A program made the position numbers and the translations under genes. A stretch of 6,473 bases of DNA from JBOFDP01 sp051647125 (GTDB taxonomy: Bacteria; Bacteroidota; Bacteroidia; Chitinophagales; Chitinophagaceae). The notes under the pieces were generated by a model. That model ran no database searches, was not told where the DNA came from, and saw nothing but the letters and a program-made list of their open reading frames with translations. Positions 1 through 5,685 of the stretch are shown piece by piece. Where the stretch lies: NCBI GenBank assembly GCA_051647125.1, contig JBOFDP010000083.1:1-6473 (forward strand), given 5' to 3'. How positions within the stretch are numbered: the first letter of the stretch is position 1; every line of letters begins with the position of its first letter.

Positions 1-513
1 CGTTAGCGTTTGAGGTTGAGTAAGCGTACCATCTAGTTCCATTACCGTATTTTCAAAAATTTTAATAAATTGAATACTATCAATAGGAAATTTTTGTTTT
101 AGAATAGAGACAACATGTCCAATATTTTTTCCCCCATTGATGGCAATTCTTATGGGTTTTTGTTCTCCATAAAAGAAGGTACTGACTATTCTAAAAGTAG
201 AAGAACCTGCTTCAATTTCGTACCTGCCAGCTTGTATATGTGTTGATAAAGACACGAACTTGCTTAGTAGAAGAAAAGGAAAGTTATATTTTATAATGTG
301 TTTATCTTGTAATTGTTGGTATAAAGAGTCAACACTTTTGTTATTTTGATAAATTTCTATATAGTAAAAATGTTTATCTTTATAGGTATTTGGTACCAAA
401 AATAGAATGCTTAGAAATAGAAGAATAGATGTTACAAAAAGAAATGAGATTTTAATAATACGCCTTGTTGTATTGGTTAGCAATAACAGGATAGTATTTT
501 TCTTTTTAGACAT
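1..513 (-). CDS. mltG: MltG-like endolytic murein transglycosylase, N-terminal part (cut by window edge)
   Basis: MltG (YceG-like) is an inner-membrane enzyme that cleaves nascent peptidoglycan glycan strands and sets their length. The 171 codons visible here have no internal stop and continue beyond the left edge. A basic start (MSKKK, then RR at 17-18) leads into one membrane segment at about residues 20-41, as expected for a type II anchored MltG. Next comes the family's N-terminal LysM-like region, with the pattern QAGRYEIEAGSS (95-106), then RIVSTFFYGEQKPIRIAING (108-127) and a helix around KQKFPIDSIQFIKIF (139-153). The catalytic YceG domain with its glutamate lies outside the window. 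The ATG at 513 is the first start after an in-frame TAA 12 bp upstream. It lies 57 bp downstream of secG on the same strand with no clear terminator between, so cotranscription is possible. The identification rests on remembered family patterns. Confidence 0.82.
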   Translation of the reverse strand, partial: MSKKKNTILLLLTNTTRRIIKISFLFVTSILLFLSILFLVPNTYKDKHFYYIEIYQNNKSVDSLYQQLQDKHIIKYNFPFLLLSKFVSLSTHIQAGRYEIEAGSSTFRIVSTFFYGEQKPIRIAINGGKNIGHVVSILKQKFPIDSIQFIKIFENTVMELDGTLTQPQTLT

Positions 514-570
514 AATACTATTTTACAATATAGAAATTAACACCATATAATAAACCTCCACGTTGTAGGG

Positions 571-879
571 TTAATTTAATATCTGATTTGGTGTTTGAGG
601 TTGAGAGGTTTTTTGGGGAGTTTTAATACTCCTCAAAAGCTGATCACTAGGCTGGCTACTTTTTATAAAAACGGTAGAGAATATAGATAATATTACAATA
701 GAACAGATAATTATCCATGTTCCTTTTTCAAAAAAATCAGCAGCATTTTTTACACCCATAATTTGGGCAGCGGGATTATTGGCTGAAAATCCTGTAGAAT
801 CTTTAGGACTTTGTACCAAAATAAATAACCCTAAAAAAACACTTGCCAACACAATGAGTACTATAAGAAGTATAATCAT
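571..879 (-). CDS. secG: Preprotein translocase subunit SecG
   Basis: SecG is the small, non-essential subunit of the SecYEG channel in the inner membrane and assists SecA-driven export. The 102-residue protein has the family layout: a hydrophobic helix at about 2-22, a cytoplasmic loop with LVQSPKDSTGF (21-31) and AAQIMGVKNAADFFEKGTW (37-55), and a second helix at about 54-71. The loop's AAQIMG...DF.EKGTW pattern resembles Bacteroidota SecG; the usual glycine-rich stretch after LVQ is weak here. The tail after residue 73 is Ser/Pro/Gln/Thr-rich and probably disordered. The gene starts 4 bp after the end of the TPR-protein gene and is the last of four tightly packed minus-strand genes. An AAGG lies 2 nt before the ATG, too close to be a strong Shine-Dalgarno site. 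Confidence 0.93.
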   Translation of the reverse strand: MIILLIVLIVLASVFLGLFILVQSPKDSTGFSANNPAAQIMGVKNAADFFEKGTWIIICSIVILSIFSTVFIKSSQPSDQLLRSIKTPQKTSQPQTPNQILN

Positions 880-883
880 AACC

Positions 884-1783
884 TTATTTTAATAGATTTT
901 TTAATTCACTAATCTTTTGGGCAAAGTAAATACTTTTCTCGGGAAATAACAAACTTAACTTTTGATAGGTAGATATTGCTTTATCATATCGCTTTTCGGC
1001 TATCCAAATTTCTGCCATAGTTTCTGAAGCTACAGGGGTATTATTTTTTTCTGATAGGGTAATTGAATTATTTTTTGGAGTACTATAAGAGAACTCTTCT
1101 AACCAACCCACAAAAGGTTTTTGATTTTTTGATAGTTTATTTATAGACAATGGTTTTTCCTCTGTAAAAGATTCTGGTATGTGGATGTTTAAAGCTCCGA
1201 AATAATCCTCTACATGAAGGGGGACAAAGGAGCAAGAAGTATTATCTTTTTTTTCTATCTTTTCTTTTGGGATAGTTTCATTTTTAGCCTTATTAGGGAG
1301 TTGAGTTATTACTTCTTCATTCTCTTGTTTTGTGGTATTCTCTATAAGTGGTAAAATTTTATTTTCTATTGTGGATGTTGTTGATAAGGGTATATTTTTT
1401 TCTAAGATAGTAGGAGGGGGTAATTTAATTTGATTATTTTGTATTGTATCAAGGTGGATATTTTCTTTTATAACGGGGGGCTCTGAAATCATTTCAGTGG
1501 TTGTTAATTCTGAGGTAGTTGTAGCTTCTTTATTCTGTATTTTGGGACTTTTATCCATATTCTCTAAGACATATCCAAACCATAAAGGGTCAGATTCTAA
1601 CCCTGCCTCAAGAGTAATAGTTTGAAATTTCTGCTTCTTTTTATAAGCTAACAAATACCTCGTAAGCATAAAATAAGGACACCTATTTTTTATCTTTACA
1701 ATATCTGTAGAGAGTATCTCCTCAAGGTTTGTAGTTTTAAAAACGGTTTGGTTGATGCGTTCAAAAGCATGTTGTATATTCAT
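884..1783 (-). CDS. Uncharacterised protein with C-terminal TPR-like segment, between lptE and secG
   Basis: No function is known to me. The 299-residue protein has no signal peptide or membrane helix and so is probably cytoplasmic. Three parts are visible. The N-terminal region (1-75) includes RCPYFMLTRYLLAYKKKQKF (34-53) and looks helical. The middle (about 76-185) is low-complexity, rich in Thr, Glu, Lys, Asn and Ile, and probably disordered. The C-terminal part holds HVEDYFGALNIHIPE (190-204), KLSKNQKPFVGWLEEF (216-231) and a TPR-like helix pair ETMAEIWIAEKRYDKAISTY (254-273) followed by FPEKSIYFAQKI (280-291). These C-terminal patterns resemble a protein I recall at this locus in other Bacteroidota, where DYF and WL motifs precede one TPR-like unit. 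It lies 7 bp after lptE and 4 bp before secG, so it shares their transcript. A scaffold or adaptor role for envelope biogenesis is inference only. Confidence 0.8.
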   Translation of the reverse strand: MNIQHAFERINQTVFKTTNLEEILSTDIVKIKNRCPYFMLTRYLLAYKKKQKFQTITLEAGLESDPLWFGYVLENMDKSPKIQNKEATTTSELTTTEMISEPPVIKENIHLDTIQNNQIKLPPPTILEKNIPLSTTSTIENKILPLIENTTKQENEEVITQLPNKAKNETIPKEKIEKKDNTSCSFVPLHVEDYFGALNIHIPESFTEEKPLSINKLSKNQKPFVGWLEEFSYSTPKNNSITLSEKNNTPVASETMAEIWIAEKRYDKAISTYQKLSLLFPEKSIYFAQKISELKNLLK

Positions 1784-1790
1784 AAAGCTA

Positions 1791-2318
1791 TTACCAATTA
1801 GAAAATAAATTATTAAAAATACTTTGCGTTAGGATATTGACAATTTCTGGCAACAAGCCTTGTTCTGCCTGCTGAAGACTTTGGGTTGCTGGGACTGGGA
1901 GGCTAGCACTTGCAGAAAAATCCTTCATTTCTTGGGTAGTGTTATCTAACAAAGTAACTTGGATGGCTACGTTAAGTATATTTTCAGCAGCTTGCTGAGC
2001 TCCTGGCTGGGTAGAACCGATTGGTGCATTGCTTGTTACTGAGGTTGTAATATTATATTCTGTAATAACCCCCGTTACCACCCAATCAGCATTATTTGAA
2101 TTAATGACAGTAAGTCTTGTTTGTTGTTGGGTTTTTGATACCATATTTTGAGTAATGGTAGCGGCAAATTGAGGATTAACATAAGAAGCACGGTTATCAA
2201 ATTTAACAAACTCTATAGTTTGTACATTGGGCGGTATGGAGGCATCATTAAAACGATAGGGTGCACAGCTATGTAAAAATATACCACTGATAAAAAATAT
2301 AAAATAGGCTATCTTCAT
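1791..2318 (-). CDS. lptE: LptE-family LPS-assembly lipoprotein
   Basis: LptE is an outer-membrane lipoprotein that plugs the LptD barrel and helps insert lipopolysaccharide into the outer leaflet. The 175-residue protein opens with a lipoprotein signal peptide ending LHSC, placing the lipidated cysteine at residue 18. The mature start, with YRFNDASIPPNVQTIEFVKF (21-40), is typical of Bacteroidota LptE, followed by NPQFAATITQNM (48-59), a QTRL segment and the hydrophobic GVITEYNI strand. It ends in a helix with IFNNLFSNW (167-175), another family feature. Serine at -1 in the lipobox is tolerated. It starts 3 bp after the sigma-54 activator gene ends and is followed after 7 bp by the TPR-protein gene, so all are probably cotranscribed. 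LptE implies that the organism has an LPS-type outer membrane; lptD is not in the window. Confidence 0.88.
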   Translation of the reverse strand: MKIAYFIFFISGIFLHSCAPYRFNDASIPPNVQTIEFVKFDNRASYVNPQFAATITQNMVSKTQQQTRLTVINSNNADWVVTGVITEYNITTSVTSNAPIGSTQPGAQQAAENILNVAIQVTLLDNTTQEMKDFSASASLPVPATQSLQQAEQGLLPEIVNILTQSIFNNLFSNW

Positions 2319-2321
2319 AAA

Positions 2322-3530
2322 TTAAGATTCAATATTGTAGTCAATAATTTTTCTATATAAAGTTCGTTCACTAATACCTAATTTTTCTGCGGTTTCTTTT
2401 CTTCTTCCTCCATTTTTTTTGAGTGTTTCTATAATCATTTTTTTTTCAATATCTACAAGTTTTAATGTTTTATTATTAATAGTGTCTATTTTGTTATTAT
2501 CCTTTATGATAATAGGGGTATTATTATTATTGGATAATTGAAATTGATCGAAGCCTTTAGTGGTGGGTATGGTATTGTTTGGTATTGGATTATCATCGTC
2601 AGAAAAGGGTACATTTTGTAGGATAAATTTTTTTAAATCATTGATTTCTTTTTTTAGTTCAAATACCAATTGATATAAAATTTCTTGTTCTTTTGACAAC
2701 ATATTGTCAGAATCTTTTAGGTGGGTAGGGTGGAGAGAAGGGGAATAGTTATTATCAGGTATAAAATTATTGAAAAATTGTAGATTTATTTTTTTCTCCG
2801 TAGCTAATACAGAAATTTGTTCTGCAATATTTTTTAATTCTCTAATATTTCCCGGAAAACCATAGTTAACAAGTTTTTCCATAGCCTCTTGTTCTAATTG
2901 TATAGGGGAGGTATGATAACGGTGTGCAAAATTAGAAGCAAATTTTTTAAATAATAAAGGAATATCTTCTTTTCTTTCTCGTAATGCAGGTACAAGAATA
3001 GGCACTGTATTTAATCGGTAATATAAATCTTCTCTAAATTTATATTGGTCTACATAGACTAATAATTTTTTATTGGTGGCTGCTATAATACGTACATTGG
3101 TTTTTTCTACTTTGGAGGAACCCACTTTTAAATATTCTCCTGTTTCTAATACCCTTAATAGACGCGACTGTGTGCCTACAGGCATTTCCCCTATTTCATC
3201 CAAAAATATAGTACCTCCATTTACAGTTTCAAAATACCCTTTTCGTTGGTCTACAGCACCCGTGAAAGATCCTTTTTCATGACCAAACAATTCTGAATCT
3301 ATAGTACCCTCAGGGATAGCACCACAATTGACAGCTATAAAAGGTTGGTGTTTGCGAGCAGAAAACTGGTGTATAACTTGAGAAAATACCTCTTTCCCCA
3401 CACCACTTTCTCCTGTAATAAGTACAGATAAGTCGGTATTAGCTACTTTTGAGGCTATCTCTAAAGCATAGTTTAGCTTTGGAGAATGACCTATAATCTC
3501 AAACCTACTTTTGATATTTTCTATATTCAT
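2322..3530 (-). CDS. Sigma-54-dependent transcriptional activator (AAA+ plus Fis-type HTH, no receiver domain)
   Basis: This enhancer-binding protein would use ATP hydrolysis to remodel the sigma-54 RNA polymerase closed complex. The AAA+ domain starts almost at the N-terminus (GHSPKL, 14-19). Visible motifs are Walker A GESGVGKE (40-47), the sigma-54-contacting loop GSFTGA (87-92; usual form GAFTGA), Walker B GGTIFLDE (105-112), the region with FREDLYYRLN (166-175) and sensor II GFPGNIRELKN (224-234). A polar, Asn-rich linker (about 260-355) leads to a Fis-type helix-turn-helix with RRKETAEKLGISERTLYRKI (376-395). All catalytic motifs look intact. There is no receiver, GAF or PAS domain, so like PspF it must be controlled by a partner protein or by its own level. 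It heads the leftward operon. In other Bacteroidota a similar gene often sits between miaB and lptE, as I recall; here lemA lies upstream instead, on the opposite strand. Confidence 0.95.
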   Translation of the reverse strand: MNIENIKSRFEIIGHSPKLNYALEIASKVANTDLSVLITGESGVGKEVFSQVIHQFSARKHQPFIAVNCGAIPEGTIDSELFGHEKGSFTGAVDQRKGYFETVNGGTIFLDEIGEMPVGTQSRLLRVLETGEYLKVGSSKVEKTNVRIIAATNKKLLVYVDQYKFREDLYYRLNTVPILVPALRERKEDIPLLFKKFASNFAHRYHTSPIQLEQEAMEKLVNYGFPGNIRELKNIAEQISVLATEKKINLQFFNNFIPDNNYSPSLHPTHLKDSDNMLSKEQEILYQLVFELKKEINDLKKFILQNVPFSDDDNPIPNNTIPTTKGFDQFQLSNNNNTPIIIKDNNKIDTINNKTLKLVDIEKKMIIETLKKNGGRRKETAEKLGISERTLYRKIIDYNIES

Positions 3531-3553
3531 GCCCTTACGAACTATATTATATG

Positions 3554-3587
3554 CAAATTTACAAATTAATAATTAAAGCCTCTAAAA
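3554..3587 (-). promoter_or_regulatory. Putative Bacteroidota-type promoter of the leftward operon
   Basis: On the minus strand, TAAATTTG at 3561-3554 matches the Bacteroidota -7 consensus TAnnTTTG exactly. The -33 element is poor: the best candidate is TTTT at 3587-3584, 22 bp upstream. Transcription would begin near 3547-3549 and leave a leader of about 18 nt before the ATG at 3530. In such AT-rich DNA an isolated -7 match can arise by chance, but its position just before the first gene of an operon supports it. Confidence 0.45.
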
Positions 3588-3710
3588 TTCAACTTATATA
3601 CTTAACAACGCACAAAAAACCTAAATTATTGTATAATTTCTTTGATAGTTTATATTTAAATTTTTTATAAGATTTAAAATTCATCATAGGAGATGATTCA
3701 AAATATTACC

Positions 3711-3741
3711 TTTCCCATCTACAAAAAAAATTGTAACTTTG
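3711..3741 (+). promoter_or_regulatory. Putative Bacteroidota-type promoter of the lemA operon
   Basis: TAACTTTG at 3734-3741 fits the Bacteroidota -7 consensus TAnnTTTG. TTTC at 3711-3714 is one base off the -33 TTTG and is separated by 19 bp, which is within the known spacing. Transcription would start about 5-8 bp downstream, giving a leader of roughly 27 nt. There is no Shine-Dalgarno sequence before the lemA ATG, which is usual in this phylum. Confidence 0.55.
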
Positions 3742-3774
3742 CTTGACATATAAAAATTTTACTCTTTTTACATT

Positions 3775-4365
3775 ATGAAAAAAAATTATATTATTCTTTT
3801 AGTTATTTTAGTCTTTGTTTTATCTATAGGTGGTTGTGGTTGCAGTAGTTATAATTCATTGGTAAAATTGGATGAAGAAGTGAAAGCGAAATGGAGTGCT
3901 GTACAAAGTAGCTACCAACGTCGTATGGATCTTATTCCCAATTTGGTAAGTACGGTGAAGGGGGCTTCTAATTTTGAGAAAGAAACTCTTACTCAAGTTG
4001 TAGAAGCTCGTGCTAAAGCAACTTCTATACAAGTTAATCCAGAGCAATTAACAGCACAAAATATACAAAAATATCAACAAGCTCAAGGGCAGTTAAGTGT
4101 AGCCTTAGGTAGATTGTTGGCGATATCAGAAAATTATCCTCAGCTTAAGGCTAATCAAAATTATTTAGAACTTCAATCTCAGCTCGAAGGTACAGAAAAT
4201 AGAATACGTGTAGCTAGAGATGATTTTTCTAATGCTGTAAAAATGTATAATTCTAAAGTACGTACTTTTCCCAACAATATGATATCTGGAATGTTTGGAT
4301 TTTTGATAAAAGAAGGTTTCCAAGCAGAGGAAGGTAGTGAGAAAGTACCTACCGTTAATTTTTAG
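3775..4365 (+). CDS. lemA: LemA family protein, probably a lipoprotein
   Basis: LemA proteins are widespread, mostly helical, membrane-anchored proteins of uncertain function, often encoded next to TPM-domain proteins. The 196 residues cover a full LemA domain: YNSLVKLDEEVKAKWSAV (26-43), the hallmark YQRRMDLIPNLVSTVKG (47-63), VVEARAKATS (75-84), ENYPQLKANQNYLELQSQLE (119-138) followed by GTENRIRVAR, then FPNNM and a closing VPTVNF. A hydrophobic N-terminus (5-20) ends in IGGC (18-21), which fits a lipobox with Cys21 as lipidation site; a second cysteine follows at 23. If it is processed, the protein would be tethered by lipid rather than by the uncleaved helix usual in LemA. It is the first gene after the divergent promoter region; the first TPM gene begins 31 bp later. 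The name comes from a Listeria antigen and says nothing about function. Confidence 0.95.
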   Translation: MKKNYIILLVILVFVLSIGGCGCSSYNSLVKLDEEVKAKWSAVQSSYQRRMDLIPNLVSTVKGASNFEKETLTQVVEARAKATSIQVNPEQLTAQNIQKYQQAQGQLSVALGRLLAISENYPQLKANQNYLELQSQLEGTENRIRVARDDFSNAVKMYNSKVRTFPNNMISGMFGFLIKEGFQAEEGSEKVPTVNF

Positions 4366-4396
4366 TATTATAGATAATAGATTTTTTTATTAAAGG

Positions 4397-4882
4397 ATGT
4401 TTTTAAAGTTTAATTTCCGAATTCCTAAGTGGTTAAAATTAGGTAGTAATGTACAGCAAGCTACCCAAAATACGCAGCTTATTGTAGACGCTATAAAGGA
4501 AGCAGAGCGAAATACTAGTGGAGAAATACGTGTATTTATAGATACCTTTGGTAGTAAAAAAGATATTATGGAAAGAACGAAAAAAGCTTTTCAGAAAGAG
4601 AAAATGTATTTTACACAACAGCGAAATGCAGTCCTGTTTTATATAGATGTGAAATATCATAGAATAGCTATTTGGGCAGATAAGGGGATTTATCATAAGG
4701 TAGGTAAAGAATACTGGAGGGCTGTGGTAGAGGCTATTTTATTACAAATAAAAATGGAAAAAGATTGGATAAAAGGATTGCATAAAGGGATATTGGAATT
4801 AGGAAAAATATTAAAGCAATATTATCCTTATGAAGACAAAGGAGATATGAATGAATTAAAAGATGAGGTTATAATAAAGTAG
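4397..4882 (+). CDS. TPM-domain protein without signal peptide
   Basis: The 161-residue protein carries a TPM domain (TLP18.3/Psb27/MOLO-1 fold) at about 29-140. Visible patterns are AIKEAERNTSGEIRVFID (32-49), FQKEKMYFTQQRNAVLFYI (65-83), the ADKGIYHKVG segment (94-103), a Trp-containing helix EYWRAVVEAI (105-114) and a closing NELKDEV (152-158). The family often has GD where this one has AD (94-95). The start MFLKFNFRIPKWLKLG is basic and hydrophobic but too short and interrupted for a signal peptide or membrane helix, so the protein is probably cytoplasmic or at the inner face of the membrane. It lies 31 bp after lemA and 4 bp before the exported TPM gene; the three form a common Bacteroidota cassette. 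Phosphatase activity was reported for plant TLP18.3, but the bacterial role is unknown. Confidence 0.9.
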   Translation: MFLKFNFRIPKWLKLGSNVQQATQNTQLIVDAIKEAERNTSGEIRVFIDTFGSKKDIMERTKKAFQKEKMYFTQQRNAVLFYIDVKYHRIAIWADKGIYHKVGKEYWRAVVEAILLQIKMEKDWIKGLHKGILELGKILKQYYPYEDKGDMNELKDEVIIK

Positions 4883-4886
4883 TAGG

Positions 4887-5633
4887 ATGTATAAATTTTT
4901 AGTATTTTTTGGAGTGTTGTTATTTTATAGCATATGTTCGGCTCAGGATATTCCACCAAAACCTATACCTCCAAGATTGATAAATGATTTTGGCCATGTT
5001 TTGTCTCCTATACAAATATCCTCTTTAGAACAAAAATTAGTCTCTTATGAGGATACTACTTCTACCCAAATAGCAGTAGTCATAGTACCTACTATTGGAA
5101 ATGATGATTTGGTGGAGTATTCGCTTAAAATTATTCGTGATTGGGGTATTGGCAGTGCTAAAAATAATAATGGTGTATTACTTTTGGTAGTGAAGGATAC
5201 TCGGAAGGTACGTATTGCTACTGGTTATGGCTTAGAAGGAGTTCTTCCTGATGCATTATGTAAAAGAATTATAGAGAATGAATTTATTCCTTATGCTAGG
5301 CAAGGAAATTTTTATCAGGCTATAGATTCTACGATTACAGCAATGATATTTGCTATAGCTAATGAATATCAAGATAAAAGAAAAAAAAATAAAGAAATAT
5401 CTAGTGCTTGGGCATTGGTTATTTTTATAGTTATCTTTTTGTTGGTTATTTTTATCTCTAGAAAAGGCGGTGGAGGAGGAGGTTCATATTCTAGAAAAGG
5501 TCATAATAGTGCCTTACTGTGGTTTTTAGCAGGTAGTATGTTGGGCGGTGGTGGTCGCGGTGGCTTTGGTGGTGGTAGTAGTGGCTTTGGTGGTGGTAGT
5601 AGTGGAGGAGGAGGAGCTAGCGGTAGTTGGTAA
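4887..5633 (+). CDS. Exported TPM-domain protein with membrane anchor and Gly-rich tail
   Basis: This belongs to the YgcG-like TPM proteins, sometimes misnamed methanol dehydrogenase proteins. The 248 residues begin with a signal peptide cleavable after CSA (17-19). Cys17 does not fit a lipobox because Ile precedes it. The TPM domain (about 28-160) shows RLINDFGHVLSPIQISSLEQ (30-49), TQIAVVIVPTI (60-70), the WGIG and NNGVLLLV segments (86-101) and the family signature ATGYGLEGVLPDALCKRII (111-129). A membrane helix follows at about 173-191, then a Gly/Ser tail ending GGGGASGSW (240-248), the usual C-terminal form in this family. The TPM domain should face the periplasm and the tail the cytoplasm. 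The ATG is 4 bp after the preceding TPM gene, so translation is probably coupled. Its biochemical function in bacteria is not established. Confidence 0.92.
   Translation: MYKFLVFFGVLLFYSICSAQDIPPKPIPPRLINDFGHVLSPIQISSLEQKLVSYEDTTSTQIAVVIVPTIGNDDLVEYSLKIIRDWGIGSAKNNNGVLLLVVKDTRKVRIATGYGLEGVLPDALCKRIIENEFIPYARQGNFYQAIDSTITAMIFAIANEYQDKRKKNKEISSAWALVIFIVIFLLVIFISRKGGGGGGSYSRKGHNSALLWFLAGSMLGGGGRGGFGGGSSGFGGGSSGGGGASGSW
5562..5603 (+). repeat. Two exact tandem copies of a 21-bp unit in the Gly-rich tail
   Basis: Copies at 5562-5582 and 5583-5603 are identical at every base and keep the reading frame. Each encodes GFGGGSS (residues 226-232 and 233-239). The exact identity, including third codon positions, suggests a recent slippage duplication. 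Gain or loss of a unit would change tail length without a frameshift. Confidence 0.9.
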
Positions 5634-5638
5634 ATAAC

Positions 5639-5646
5639 TAAATTTG
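5639..5646 (+). promoter_or_regulatory. Possible -7 element before the penicillin acylase gene
   Basis: TAAATTTG matches the Bacteroidota -7 consensus TAnnTTTG and lies 39 bp before the downstream ATG. There is no TTTG-like -33 element at the right distance, because the upstream bases belong to the G-rich end of the TPM gene. It may be chance, or a weak internal promoter supplementing read-through. Confidence 0.22.
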
Positions 5647-5685
5647 TTACTATTTTAATTTATTTTGTAATATTTAAAGGGCAGA

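Noticed and set aside
8..605. Exact 13-bp repeat GTTTGAGGTTGAG at 8-20 and 593-605
   Set aside because: Both copies encode a QPQT peptide in unrelated genes (mltG and the secG tail). They are in low-complexity coding sequence and no element boundary is seen.
2519..2534. Short run of TTA units
   Set aside because: It encodes four consecutive Asn in the linker of the sigma-54 activator; short runs like this are common in AT-rich genomes.
3073..3282. Open frame of 69 codons on the plus strand
   Set aside because: It lies fully antisense to the conserved AAA+ core of the sigma-54 activator and its product has no recognisable feature.
3739..3745. TTTGCTT resembling a sigma-54 -12 element before lemA
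   Set aside because: There is no GG-containing -24 element 10 bp upstream, and the bases are better explained as part of the TAACTTTG -7 box.
3856..4047. Open frame of 63 codons on the minus strand
   Set aside because: It is antisense to the conserved YQRRMDLIPNLV part of lemA and is a shadow of that gene.
4366..4388. Possible terminator after lemA: TATTA/TAATA stem with loop TAGA followed by seven T
   Set aside because: The stem is five A-T pairs only and would be very unstable. In AT-rich DNA this is expected by chance, and the next gene starts 9 bp later.
4439..4696. Open frame of 85 codons on the minus strand
   Set aside because: It is antisense to the TPM domain of the gene at 4397-4882 and has no family pattern of its own.
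5634..5685. Possible terminator between the TPM and acylase genes (TTAC/GTAA)
   Set aside because: The stem is four pairs with a loop of about 16 bases and no T-run after it.
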